Shown here: one piece after another, positions 1 through 7,839 of the stretch
Numbering within the stretch: position 1 is the stretch's first letter
Layout of the letters: each line of letters opens with the position of its first letter
DNA from: Candidatus Saccharimonadota bacterium
GTDB taxonomy: Bacteria > Patescibacteriota > Saccharimonadia > Saccharimonadales > JACOTW01
Direction: 5' to 3'
Assembly: GCA_016178135.1 (NCBI GenBank)
Contig: JACOTW010000001.1
Coordinates: 64,228-96,528 of the forward strand
Length of the DNA: 32,301 nucleotides
Translations under genes and position numbers: made by a program
Notes under the pieces: model-generated
The model's database searches: none
The model's input: only the letters and a program-made list of their open reading frames with translations
What the model was told of the DNA's origin: nothing

Positions 1-124
1 CCTCAGAGTCGAAGACAAACGGTTTTTCTTCTCTCAATGTAGCTACTGCTACCTCTCCTTCAGCCAAACCACTCCCAACTCGAGCTGATTTAGCCTGGGA
101 ACGGGCGATTTTGCGTAAGTCCAG
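1..124. mobile_element. T1 element cut by the window start
   Basis: Begins CCTCAGAGTCGAAGAC and ends GCGTAAGTCCAG at 124, followed by TAAA. It overlaps the 3' end of pth and supplies its last 11 codons and its stop. Confidence 0.8.
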
Positions 125-758
125 TAAATTTTCGTGTTTCGTGAGGAAGTTGGCCACTGAATACGTATTCGGTTAGAATGGCAGTGGTTTCTTTTATGAG
201 ATTTGGCAGTTGTTTTTGTTCCTCATCGTTAAAGTTTGCCAGTACAAAATCGGCACCATCAATCTGCGGAGGTTTTTTGGGGCCTATACCTATACGTACT
301 CGCCCAAAATCTTCTCCGAAGTGCTGAATGATCGATTTAATGCCATTATTACCGGCATCCGTGCCCCCTACGCGAGTTCTGATTTGGCCAAATGGTATGT
401 CTAGCTCGTCATGAATAATGACGGTTGAAGCGTTGGTAATTTTGTAAAAACTAGCCACCGCCTGAACTGCTTCGCCACTAAGATTCATAAAGGTTGTGGG
501 TTTTATAGCAATGACACGAGTGTTTCCTAAGGTGCCACTCGCAAATAGACATTTGAGATCTTTTTTTTCAATCCATTCTGTTAAGTCCGTTATTTTGGCG
601 AATGAATCAATACAGGCGAAGCCAATGTTATGACGCGTATCTTCGTATTGCTTGCCCCTATTGCCTAACCCAACAATCATTACGGTGTTTTGCAGGCCTA
701 GTGTATAAAGTGGTTGTTTTTCTGTGCTGTCGTAAGGGTTTTTTTGAAATAATGCCAT
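90..758 (-). CDS. pth: Peptidyl-tRNA hydrolase
   Basis: Hydrolyses the ester bond of peptidyl-tRNAs released from stalled ribosomes, recycling tRNA in the cytoplasm. The family core starts near residue 27 (VMIVGLGNRG). The catalytic His is in DTRHNIGF (H43), the Asn in MNLSG (N92) and the Asp in IHDELD (D117); the usual GGxNG loop reads AGNNG. At 222 residues it is longer than the usual roughly 190. About 26 residues precede the core and the last 11 (TGLTQNRPFPG) come from a T1 repeat, which also supplies the stop codon. The ATG lies 4 bases after the der stop, implying translational coupling. A start at M27 (position 680) would give a standard N-terminus and cannot be excluded. Function is confident; the exact N-terminus is not. 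Confidence 0.95.
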   Translation of the reverse strand: MALFQKNPYDSTEKQPLYTLGLQNTVMIVGLGNRGKQYEDTRHNIGFACIDSFAKITDLTEWIEKKDLKCLFASGTLGNTRVIAIKPTTFMNLSGEAVQAVASFYKITNASTVIIHDELDIPFGQIRTRVGGTDAGNNGIKSIIQHFGEDFGRVRIGIGPKKPPQIDGADFVLANFNDEEQKQLPNLIKETTAILTEYVFSGQLPHETRKFTGLTQNRPFPG

Positions 759-762
759 ATAT

Positions 763-2151
763 TTAGGATATCTTATCTTCGTGCTCGCGTCGCCGAATTT
801 CGCGGTTTCGTTCCTTGGTGGGACTTACGCCGTGTTTGTGTGTTTCATGTTTTTCAAAAAACCAGAACTTAATGGGCGTTCCATCAAATCCAAAGGCTTC
901 ACGCAACTCTCTCTCCATAAAACGCTTATAACTCCAGTGTAAAAACTTGGTATGAGCGCCATAAACTTTAAAATTAATCGGACTATCTTCTTCTTGGATG
1001 ATGTAATTGAGCTTTGGCATGCGGTTCTTGAGTCCGGCGGGCGGATGTTTATCAACTGTTTCACGCAACCACCGATTAAGATCGCGTGTTTTTATAGAAG
1101 TTTGGCGTTTATCGACAATGTCTAGCAATAGATCAAATAACTTAGTAACGTTTTGGCCGGAAACCGAGCTGGTGAAGATTAGCGGTGCCCACGGTACGAA
1201 ATCGTAGTTATTAACAATTTGTGGCGCTAGAGAATCTCTTGTAAAAGCATCTTTGTCTAGACTATCCCATTTACTAACCACCAAAATCAACCCTTTACCG
1301 GCTTCTTTTACCATGCCAGCAATTTTTTGGTCTAGAGTAACATGCAGCTCGTTGGCATCCATTAATAGCAAACAAACATCGGATTGTTCAATAGCGGCTA
1401 GGCTACGTATAACACTAAAGCGTTCTATGCCTTGTCCGATTTTACCGGCGCGTCGAATCCCAGCAGTGTCCATTAGCTCAATTTCCTTGCTCTTATAGCG
1501 AACAATAGTGCGATTAACGTCTCTGGTGGTGCCAGCCCGGTCGGCTACGATAGCTTGTTGTTTTTTGGCCAGAGCATTAAATAAGGCGGACTTACCAACG
1601 TTTGGGCGTCCCAGGATTGCCAGATGCATACGGTCGTTTGCTTCGTATTCGGTCATGTGCGGAATAGCTAGGGTTAGTTGGTCCAAAAGGTCTTCTATGC
1701 CCCTATTCTGGGTTGTGCTGGTGAGAATAATAGGCTTAATGCCAAGTCGTTGATAATCTTCGGGTATAGCCTTAAGCTTTTTATCAAATTTGTTAACTAC
1801 TAAAAATACTGGTTTACGGGTTTTTAGGGCCATTTTAGCTACGCGACGGTCTTCGTCTGTTATTAACGCATCAGCTTCAATAACAACCCAAATAACATCA
1901 GCACTATCGGCGGCCTGTTGGATTTGTTCCTGAATAGTGAACTCAAAATCGTCTTCGGCATCTTTGATACCGGCGGTGTCGATAAGCCAAAAATGTTGAC
2001 CATTATAATCAGCCTTGGCCCAAATACTATCACGAGTCGTACCGGCTTCTTGGGCTACAATTGCCTCTCGGTGATCTAAAATCGCATTGAATAAACTGGA
2101 CTTACCTACGTTAGCTCGTCCGACAATGGCGACAATTGGTAATTTCTTCAT
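763..2151 (-). CDS. der: Ribosome assembly GTPase Der (EngA)
   Basis: Tandem-GTPase factor that acts in late assembly of the 50S ribosomal subunit. Two complete G domains are visible: P-loops GRANVGKSS (residue 11) and GRPNVGKSA (residue 181), each followed by a DTAG motif (58 and 228) and by NKFD or SKWD base-recognition motifs. A C-terminal KH-like domain follows, with a basic tail ending at 462 residues, a normal length. It lies between the pseudouridine synthase and pth on the same strand, with pth starting 4 bases after its stop, so this is a small translation and ribosome-maturation operon. A 20-bp palindromic relic of repeat T1 lies between rluB and der, so der may have its own promoter (TATCCT-like, 7 bases before ATG), but this is weak. 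Confidence 0.97.
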   Translation of the reverse strand: MKKLPIVAIVGRANVGKSSLFNAILDHREAIVAQEAGTTRDSIWAKADYNGQHFWLIDTAGIKDAEDDFEFTIQEQIQQAADSADVIWVVIEADALITDEDRRVAKMALKTRKPVFLVVNKFDKKLKAIPEDYQRLGIKPIILTSTTQNRGIEDLLDQLTLAIPHMTEYEANDRMHLAILGRPNVGKSALFNALAKKQQAIVADRAGTTRDVNRTIVRYKSKEIELMDTAGIRRAGKIGQGIERFSVIRSLAAIEQSDVCLLLMDANELHVTLDQKIAGMVKEAGKGLILVVSKWDSLDKDAFTRDSLAPQIVNNYDFVPWAPLIFTSSVSGQNVTKLFDLLLDIVDKRQTSIKTRDLNRWLRETVDKHPPAGLKNRMPKLNYIIQEEDSPINFKVYGAHTKFLHWSYKRFMERELREAFGFDGTPIKFWFFEKHETHKHGVSPTKERNREIRRREHEDKIS

Positions 2152-2178
2152 CTAGTATAGGATAACACGAACAATTCA

Positions 2179-2198
2179 CAGGACTTACGTAAGTCCAG
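2179..2198. repeat. T1 relic: fused terminal repeats
   Basis: The 20-bp sequence CAGGACTTACGTAAGTCCAG is the two T1 ends joined with the interior missing. It abuts the stop codon of the pseudouridine synthase gene. It looks like the product of internal deletion of a foldback element. Confidence 0.7.
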
Positions 2199-3020
2199 TT
2201 AATTGGCGGCTTGATAGTTACCACTTGATAAAAGTCCAAGTTTATAAGGGCCAAAATGGGTGCGGTGGAGCTTGATTACCCTATAGCCTAAGTGTTCGAA
2301 AGTACGTCGGATTTGGCGGTTTCTGCCCTCTTGCATGATGACTTTCCATTCTTTGCGTTGATTATTGATTAAGTCCAGCGCCAGTGTACTTAGCCCATCT
2401 TCTAGCAATACTCCCTGCTGGGTTATTTTTTGAAAATCGGCTTGACCTAGGTCTTTATTAAGGGCTATCTTGTACTTTTTGATTTTTTCAAACTTGGGAT
2501 GCGTAAGCTCATAAGCAAGTTGTCCATCATTTGTAAGTAGCAATAGGCCGGATGAATTTTTATCAAGTCGTCCTACGGGCTTGAGATGATGAAGATTTGC
2601 TGGCAATAAGTTATAAATGGTCTGATTTCCTTGGCTGTTCCGAGAACAAACGTAGCCAACCGGTTTATTTAGCAGGATGGTTTGATATTTGACATTAGGT
2701 GTACTGGACTTATGTAAAACTCCCCCATTCCCAGATCGAATTCTATCGACTGTAAACGGTTTTTCGTCTCTTGATGTAGCTAAGGCTATCCGTCCTTCAG
2801 GTAAAACTGTTTTCGCTGGATATAATTCACTCTGGGAACCGACGATTATGCGTAAGTCGATTATATCCCGATTGTCAAGTGTTACGGTGTCGTCCAAATT
2901 AATTTCTTGTCCTAGGTGCGCGACGCTATTATTGACACTTACTCGGCCTTGACGAATAGCCTCATCAGCCACACGCCTACCCATACCCGTAGTTTGTGCC
3001 AAAAATTTATTTATTCGCAT
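2199..3020 (-). CDS. rRNA pseudouridine synthase, RsuA/RluB family, with in-frame T1 insertion
   Basis: Converts a specific uridine of ribosomal RNA to pseudouridine. The N-terminal S4 RNA-binding domain is residues 1-50 (MRINKFLAQTTGMGRR...). The catalytic domain begins at ILLNKPVGYV (about residue 115), with the catalytic Asp in VGRLDKNSSG (D153), and ends with the RQIRRTFEHLGY region. Residues about 54-107, between the S4 and catalytic domains, are encoded by a complete 158-bp T1 repeat inserted in frame. That is the linker region in this family, so the enzyme is probably still active. It starts 8 bases after the upstream response regulator stop, with AGG 4 bases before ATG. RluB versus RsuA or RluE specificity cannot be assigned by eye. 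Confidence 0.92.
   Translation of the reverse strand: MRINKFLAQTTGMGRRVADEAIRQGRVSVNNSVAHLGQEINLDDTVTLDNRDIIDLRIIVGSQSELYPAKTVLPEGRIALATSRDEKPFTVDRIRSGNGGVLHKSSTPNVKYQTILLNKPVGYVCSRNSQGNQTIYNLLPANLHHLKPVGRLDKNSSGLLLLTNDGQLAYELTHPKFEKIKKYKIALNKDLGQADFQKITQQGVLLEDGLSTLALDLINNQRKEWKVIMQEGRNRQIRRTFEHLGYRVIKLHRTHFGPYKLGLLSSGNYQAAN
2704..2861. mobile_element. T1 foldback element, in frame inside the pseudouridine synthase gene
   Basis: A 158-bp element running from CTGGACTTATGTAAAAC to ATGCGTAAGTCGAT. The flanks are TGTA on the left and TATA on the right, consistent with a decayed 4-bp target duplication. 158 + 4 = 162, a multiple of three. Both strands are open: the minus strand is read as part of the enzyme and the plus strand appears in the ORF track as 2689-2952. 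Confidence 0.85.
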
Positions 3021-3028
3021 GTACCTAT

Positions 3029-4411
3029 TTAAGTAACACTATGCGTCGGATCAATGACTTCGCCGCTGACTGGTTTTATGGGTTCAGTAGAGGTATCTGG
3101 TATGGTATTTGACGCAATACTTTGTCCAGTTGGAGTAATTATGGCGCTCGTGGGTGGCATGGGTGCCATATCGTTACTTAGCTCTTTTTCCAGTAGCTGG
3201 TTGATGTCTGGCTTAATGTCTGGGTTATTGATGGGTTGAATGATTTTTTTGTGGTTCACCGGAACACCACCGGAATCGCTATCCTTTTTATTATTAGATG
3301 TAGTTTGACCAGCTGTAGTTGCTGGCGGGGTTGAGATAGTGTTGCTGGCCGGAGCTGTCGGTGTTGATGCTTCCATGATTTTATTAACGACGTCAGCCAG
3401 ATCATCTGGTGATGGGACTTTTTTTGTCGGGTCAGCTGGTACCTCGGAGACATTGGCTTTTTGATCGGCTGGCGCACTGACGACCTCAATATGTTGGGGT
3501 GTAACTGCGGGTGCGCTAGGTATTTCTGCTGTTTTTTGGATTACAGGATTATTGTCATTTGGCATACTGCTGATTGTTGGGTTTTGGTTTATAAATTGAT
3601 CGATTTCTTTATCTATTTCTGCTTCTTCAGCAGCGGTTGTTTGCGTTAGGGACGCATCAATTACATGTGGGTTAGTCATGGTTGGCGGTGTTGGTTGAGT
3701 GTTTAGTGGGGGTGGTTGTGTGGCGGGCGTAACTGTTTTATTTGTGTTATTGTCGTTATTTCCAACTACTGGCTGGGTTATGGGGGCTACTGTTGGGCTA
3801 GTGAAGTTTGGATGTATTTGGTCTTTTGGTTTGTTGGCTAACTGTGTTGGAGTCGTAGGATTATTTGTGGCTATATTTTCTTTGGGTAAATCTGTAGTTG
3901 TTGGCGGTGTTTGTGGTGTTAGCGTGATCGGTAAAGTGCTGGATGCGGGATCTGGCGGGGCTAAATTGCTTGGTGTTAATTGAGCCGTAGCAGATGGGCT
4001 GACGGATGAATCGCTGGCGACTGGAGTAGCACCACCGACATTATTATTGTTTAGGATTTCACGCGCTACATTGGCTACGTCTTCCAGAGTAACCTGCGAC
4101 TTGATCAGATATTTATCAGCTCCAAGTTTATCAGCACGGATTTTATCTTCTGCCTGAGAGAGTGCGGTCATTATAACGACCTTAGTGTTTCTTGTTTCAG
4201 GAGTGCTACGTAATATATCAAGCATGTCAAAACCACTAATTTTTGGCATCATAACATCAGATATAATTAGATCTGGCTTTTCTTTGACGGCCATAGCCAA
4301 GGCTTCTTCCCCATCCTGGGCAGATATAATCTCGTAACCTTCTGCCAATAGGCGCGCCTCATATATTTCGCGTAGATTATTGTCGTCTTCCACTAGCATT
4401 ATTTTTGCCAT
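3029..4411 (-). CDS. Response regulator: REC domain with long disordered tail
   Basis: Receiver partner of the histidine kinase encoded immediately upstream. Residues 1-125 form a canonical REC domain: acidic pair EDD at the N-terminus, phospho-acceptor Asp in LIISDVMMP, Thr in VVIMTAL, Lys in ADKYLIKSQ. No DNA-binding output domain follows. Instead about 335 residues are rich in Pro, Thr, Asn, Ala and Ser, with no predicted fold by eye, except for a short acidic segment (EEAEIDKEIDQFINQ). Such tails may tether or recruit partners; this is inference. The ATG is preceded by AAAAGGG about 9 bases upstream, so this gene probably uses a Shine-Dalgarno site, unlike many neighbours. Unequal base composition of the tail produces long shadow ORFs on the other strand. 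Confidence 0.88.
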   Translation of the reverse strand: MAKIMLVEDDNNLREIYEARLLAEGYEIISAQDGEEALAMAVKEKPDLIISDVMMPKISGFDMLDILRSTPETRNTKVVIMTALSQAEDKIRADKLGADKYLIKSQVTLEDVANVAREILNNNNVGGATPVASDSSVSPSATAQLTPSNLAPPDPASSTLPITLTPQTPPTTTDLPKENIATNNPTTPTQLANKPKDQIHPNFTSPTVAPITQPVVGNNDNNTNKTVTPATQPPPLNTQPTPPTMTNPHVIDASLTQTTAAEEAEIDKEIDQFINQNPTISSMPNDNNPVIQKTAEIPSAPAVTPQHIEVVSAPADQKANVSEVPADPTKKVPSPDDLADVVNKIMEASTPTAPASNTISTPPATTAGQTTSNNKKDSDSGGVPVNHKKIIQPINNPDIKPDINQLLEKELSNDMAPMPPTSAIITPTGQSIASNTIPDTSTEPIKPVSGEVIDPTHSVT

Positions 4412-4528
4412 AATTAACGCCCTTTTCGCTTATTTAAAATTTTCATATTTTGCTTAGCTTAAGTTTATCCTTAATAGTGCTTATGTTTTTGTTATTATAG
4501 CATGAAATTTAAAATCAGAAATTTTCTA

Positions 4529-6280
4529 CTAGGTGATGGTTGGTGCTGGTATGTTAACTGTCTCGCCGCCCTGAAGTTGTTCTGCCGTCTGACTATCTAT
4601 CCTCGGTAAATTAATAAAAAACGTACTGCCGGAGCCAGCCTTGCTTTCTACCCAGATTCGACCACGATATAGTTCGATGATCTTACGACAAATAAAAAGT
4701 CCCAGACCCGTTCCGCCAATAGTGCGCGTTGTTGAATTATCGACGCGGTAAAATTTTTGAAATAAATGTTCTATATCTTCTTCTGGAATACCTGATCCGG
4801 TATCCTTTACATAAATCTGCACAATATCACGATCCCCAGTGAGGCCGATTGTTATTTTACCGGTTTCAGTGTATTTCACGGCGTTGTCGAATATGTTTGT
4901 AATGACTTCGCGTATGCGTTCTGGGTCAGCGTGGATGTAGTATAGTGGTTTTATGATTTTGCTACTGCCAGTTGTTGTTTCGCTTTTCATTGTGCCAGTA
5001 CCTATAACGAACTGCGTAAATAATCCTTTTTTCTCGGCTGCGAAGCGCAGTGTATCGACGAGTTGTTCTATAAAAGTGCCCATCTCTACGATTACAGGAT
5101 GGCTTACCATGCGCCCATCTTCGGCTTTGGCACTGGTTAGTAGGTCCTGAAAAAGTTGGCCAAGATGTTGAGTGCTGGCATGGGCTTTTTCAAGGTATTC
5201 TCTGGCTTTGTCATCAATCTTACTGACTTGTTCGTTCAGGGCAAGTGCTAGATAGCCTTCAATGGCTGCCACTGGAGTGCGCATTTCGTGACTAGCTGTA
5301 CTAATGAAGTCAGCACGCTGTTTTTCCTCTTCACGCTCCTTGCTTATATCTCGTAATACCGCCACAGTTCCAGCGAATTCGCTAGTTTCGGGGAGTAGAA
5401 CGGGCGAAATAACCAGTGATATAATCTGATTTTTGCCATCACGACCTACTAAATTAAAGACCTTGCTTAGGTGTTCCTTTTGGCTTAAAACCGTCGAGAA
5501 AGGATCCTGCTCCTTGGTTAGCTCTTTGCCATCCTCGGTCATGAGTTTTGTAACTAGGCGGACATCAATACCGGTTGCTTCTTCAATTTTCCACTGAGTC
5601 ATGACTGAAGCCGAAGGATTTATTAGGGTGATGTTGCCCTGAGTGTTGGTTACTATGATGCCATCAGCTATGGATTGTATCAGGATTTCTGCCTGCTGTT
5701 GATTACTACGGAGTTGACCGGTTAGTTTGCTAACTTGCTGGCTTTCTTGGTCAATGTATTGAGTTCGACAGATAAAATAGCTCGCTAAACTAATCAAAAA
5801 AGACCCAACCAAGACACCTATACTAAATTTATCAAAAGCTTGCCGGCTCTCTACGTTGCCTGTTGTTGTCAAGATGGAATAAAGTAAAACTATAAAGACA
5901 GCAGCTATTAGAGGATATTGACCAAAAATACCAGTAGCCAGTATGATAGACGCCCAAGCAATTAGGTACCATGAATGAAACCCGCCAGTGTTATGCACAA
6001 GGCTTATGACCCCGAGAGTTACGATCATGGTGCTTACTAAACATGCAAACCATGCTCCTTTGAGTACGGCATAACGTTTAAAAAAGAACAAGCCATACAG
6101 AAATTGAAGCGCCGATAGAATGCCCGTAACGAATGATAGGCCCAGTGTAACCCTGACTTCGCTTACAAACGATATGTGAGAGAATATGTTGGCAGCAATT
6201 ACTCCAACCAAAAAAATAAGACTAGAAAACGTCAAAAGCCGGTTGTACCAGTAGTAATATTTCTCATTAACTAACTGCAT
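4529..6280 (-). CDS. Membrane sensor histidine kinase with PAS domain
   Basis: Autophosphorylating sensor that probably signals to the adjacent REC protein. About five to six hydrophobic segments span residues 15-170 with very short loops, an integral-membrane sensor without a large extracellular domain. A PAS domain follows (about 195-310, QSIADGIIVTNTQGNITLINPSA). The HisKA domain has the phosphorylated His in FISTASHEMRTP (H331). The HATPase domain shows NAVKY, DTGSGIP and GTGLGLF motifs. Total length is 583 residues. The gene for the response regulator starts 117 bases downstream on the same strand. TATACT lies 11 bases before the ATG, giving a very short predicted leader. The stimulus cannot be deduced. 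Confidence 0.95.
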   Translation of the reverse strand: MQLVNEKYYYWYNRLLTFSSLIFLVGVIAANIFSHISFVSEVRVTLGLSFVTGILSALQFLYGLFFFKRYAVLKGAWFACLVSTMIVTLGVISLVHNTGGFHSWYLIAWASIILATGIFGQYPLIAAVFIVLLYSILTTTGNVESRQAFDKFSIGVLVGSFLISLASYFICRTQYIDQESQQVSKLTGQLRSNQQQAEILIQSIADGIIVTNTQGNITLINPSASVMTQWKIEEATGIDVRLVTKLMTEDGKELTKEQDPFSTVLSQKEHLSKVFNLVGRDGKNQIISLVISPVLLPETSEFAGTVAVLRDISKEREEEKQRADFISTASHEMRTPVAAIEGYLALALNEQVSKIDDKAREYLEKAHASTQHLGQLFQDLLTSAKAEDGRMVSHPVIVEMGTFIEQLVDTLRFAAEKKGLFTQFVIGTGTMKSETTTGSSKIIKPLYYIHADPERIREVITNIFDNAVKYTETGKITIGLTGDRDIVQIYVKDTGSGIPEEDIEHLFQKFYRVDNSTTRTIGGTGLGLFICRKIIELYRGRIWVESKAGSGSTFFINLPRIDSQTAEQLQGGETVNIPAPTIT

Positions 6281-6351
6281 AGATTTTATATAGTATACGG
6301 TAAGCGTAAGCGGATCGCTAGTACAATCTATACTTACCGCCCCTGTTGTGT

Positions 6352-6512
6352 TACAATTTAGACAATTACGGTCCCTTAGCTTAGCGGTATATTCTCATCC
6401 AGAAGATCACGGATGAAAAATGCCAGTGGCATTTTGCAAGGCCGGAGCCACGACGGTGGCGAGGCGGGGTCGACCAATTCGCCAGCAGGCGAATATGGGT
6501 GACCGAATCCCG
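6352..6512 (+). other. Partial tRNA-Glu duplicate fused to a hairpin-rich block
   Basis: Bases 6352-6412 repeat the promoter and 5' two-thirds of the functional tRNA-Glu downstream: TACAATT, then ATTACGG, CCCTT, TAGCGGT and TCTCATCCAGAAGATC in the same order, with small deletions in the anticodon 5' arm. The T arm and acceptor 3' strand are missing. In their place are three hairpins: AAAATGCCA/GGCATTTT, GCCAC/GGTGGC and ATTCGCC/GGCGAAT. It cannot fold as a normal tRNA. It could be a tRNA pseudogene or a tRNA-promoter-driven small RNA; the sequence alone does not decide. Confidence 0.5.
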
Positions 6513-6531
6513 CATTCGAACCCGCTCGTTG

Positions 6532-6537
6532 TACAAT
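6532..6537 (+). promoter_or_regulatory. -10 box of tRNA-Glu
   Basis: TACAAT ends 8 bases before the mature tRNA 5' end, so transcription would start at or just before G1. No convincing -35 hexamer is seen. Confidence 0.6.
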
Positions 6538-6545
6538 TAAATTAC

Positions 6546-6622
6546 GGCCCCTTCGTCTAGCGGTTTAGGATATCTGGTTCTCATCCAGAAGATCGCGGGT
6601 TCGAATCCCGCAGGGGTCACCA
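6546..6622 (+). tRNA. tRNA-Glu(CTC)
   Basis: Full cloverleaf. Acceptor GGCCCCT pairs with AGGGGTC (one G-U pair). The anticodon arm is TCTGG / TTCTCAT / CCAGA with anticodon CTC, reading GAG. The T arm is GCGGG TTCGAAT CCCGC. CCA is encoded. The layout closely follows bacterial tRNA-Glu. The minus-strand shadow ORF ending in CGIRTRDLLDENQ is the usual spurious translation across such a tRNA. Confidence 0.95.
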
Positions 6623-6637
6623 AAAGCCAAGAAAGCT

Positions 6638-6801
6638 AAGGGACTGTCTCCTGACAGAAAAAGTGCTTGCCCAATTCGATTATGATCGCCAAAGTTACCT
6701 GGAGTTCGTTGCCGACTATGAAGAAAACAAACAAATGCTAGATGAGCTAAAGTACGAACTAGCAAATTTGTGATTCCCCCATCTGTTGAGGGACAGTCCC
6801 T
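6638..6801 (+). pseudogene. Relic of a small transposon, possibly Y1/IS200-like
   Basis: An inverted repeat brackets the segment: AGGGACTGTC on the left (from 6639) and GACAGTCCCT on the right (to 6801). Between them an open frame of 40 codons (6651-6773) reads LTEKVLAQFDYDRQSY and onward to ELANL before TGA. It is rich in Glu, Lys and Tyr like the C-terminal tail of a small transposase. The left end joins directly to this tail, as if the rest of the gene were deleted. GGGACAGTCCC-type ends next to IS200-like transposases are what suggested the Y1 assignment, but no catalytic motif survives, so the family is a guess. Confidence 0.4.
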
Positions 6802-6812
6802 CGGTTACATCA

Positions 6813-6835
6813 TGGACGATTTTGCGTAAGTCGAG
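6813..6835. repeat. T1 right-end relic
   Basis: GGACGATTTTGCGTAAGTCGAG followed by TATA matches the terminal 22 bases of T1 with one or two mismatches. The remainder of the element is absent. The rest of the gap up to 6990 holds only a 14-bp palindrome (GGAACCTAGGTTCC, about 6847-6860) and no gene. Confidence 0.65.
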
Positions 6836-6989
6836 TATATGTCTGGGAACCTAGGTTCCAGTTCGTGTAGGGTATGTTCGACCCGACCAATAACGAAATT
6901 ATTAGGCTAACTGAATCCTGTTAGAGCGCGTTGCTCAGGGTAGTTTGTGAGACATAGCCCACCAGTTTGATAATCATAACTCAAGCATA

Positions 6990-7685
6990 TCAGACAGATT
7001 TAGCAGCGAGAATTGCAAATCTCGCAGGGGACATGCTGTAACGGGCAAAGTCTTTGCTGTGTGCTTCATTCATTCCTTCTTGCGTGACTGGACATTCATC
7101 TAAGCTGACGATCCTAAGTCCTGCTTTTGACAATGTGGTTACATAAGTACCTAGCGTTCTGTAAAAATAGGTTTCACTGCCACCCCAGGGCGTATCCACC
7201 TCACGCAGTCCTTCCTGAAAGTATTTATCAAATCCATCACTAACACCGTATCTAGTAGGGTGAACATCTAGCAAGAAGAACATACCGTCTCCCCGCAGAG
7301 CAAGGGCTACTTTTCCGCAAAGCGTTGCAAGTTCAGTATTATCTAAATATCTTAGGCTAAGTTGAGCTGACACAATATCTAATGAAGCGTCTTCTAGTTC
7401 AATATCTTGTATTTTTTGTTCAATAAATCTTGCTTGGGGGAAGCGGTTGCTTGATAGTTCAACGCTTTTATGGTCAGGGTCTACCCCAGTTACATTAGCT
7501 TCAACTGCACCTCTGGCAATGTGGTAGCCTATGACCCTTCCTGAACCACTCCCAATATCTAGTATTTTAGTAGAGTCACTATATGCACTTGCTGGAATGG
7601 CGCGGTCTAATGCAGGTCGCTCAATAAACCGCCAACTATAAGAGCCTTCCGCAAAGGCAGCATAGGCTTCACTTCTCTCTGACAT
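6990..7685 (-). CDS. Class I SAM-dependent methyltransferase
   Basis: A 231-residue methyltransferase of the UbiE/Methyltransf_11-like fold. The SAM-binding motif I is ILDIGSGSGRVIG (about residue 42), an acidic residue ends strand 2 (GVDPDHKSVELS), and motif post-I and IV are DIELEDASLDIVSAQLSLRYLD. The remaining strands are typical of small-molecule methyltransferases, and the substrate cannot be named. It is transcribed divergently from the SET-kinase-NUDIX cluster, with 154 bp between. The start is supported by TAGAAT 6 bases before ATG, predicting a leaderless mRNA. It is probably accessory cargo because it lies beside a transposon relic and a tRNA. Confidence 0.85.
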   Translation of the reverse strand: MSERSEAYAAFAEGSYSWRFIERPALDRAIPASAYSDSTKILDIGSGSGRVIGYHIARGAVEANVTGVDPDHKSVELSSNRFPQARFIEQKIQDIELEDASLDIVSAQLSLRYLDNTELATLCGKVALALRGDGMFFLLDVHPTRYGVSDGFDKYFQEGLREVDTPWGGSETYFYRTLGTYVTTLSKAGLRIVSLDECPVTQEGMNEAHSKDFARYSMSPARFAILAAKSV

Positions 7686-7691
7686 GATGCT

Positions 7692-7697
7692 ATTCTA
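7692..7697 (-). promoter_or_regulatory. -10 box of the methyltransferase gene
   Basis: TAGAAT on the minus strand, 6 bases before the ATG. The spacing predicts transcription starting at or very near the start codon. Confidence 0.5.
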
Positions 7698-7839
7698 CCA
7701 CGCCCGATAGGGTGCATTTCCAGACGTTTGGACAAGGTTATTAGTTTAAGCTGATGATTAACCCGTCCCCATGGCTAATGCCGTTCTGCCCTGTTATTAT
7801 TAAAAATGAAAAAAGCAATTATTTGAAAGTGAATAGCTC

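Noticed and set aside
3699-3983. 94-residue Gly/Val-rich ORF on the plus strand
   Set aside because: Shadow of the low-complexity tail of the response regulator; no start signals.
6365-6512. Group I intron inside a tRNA-Glu
   Set aside because: The block is only about 100 bases with simple hairpins, and the 3' tRNA exon is not recoverable.
6565-6765. Minus-strand ORF ending in CGIRTRDLLDENQIS
   Set aside because: It is the reverse reading of tRNA-Glu and the transposon relic, a common spurious ORF.
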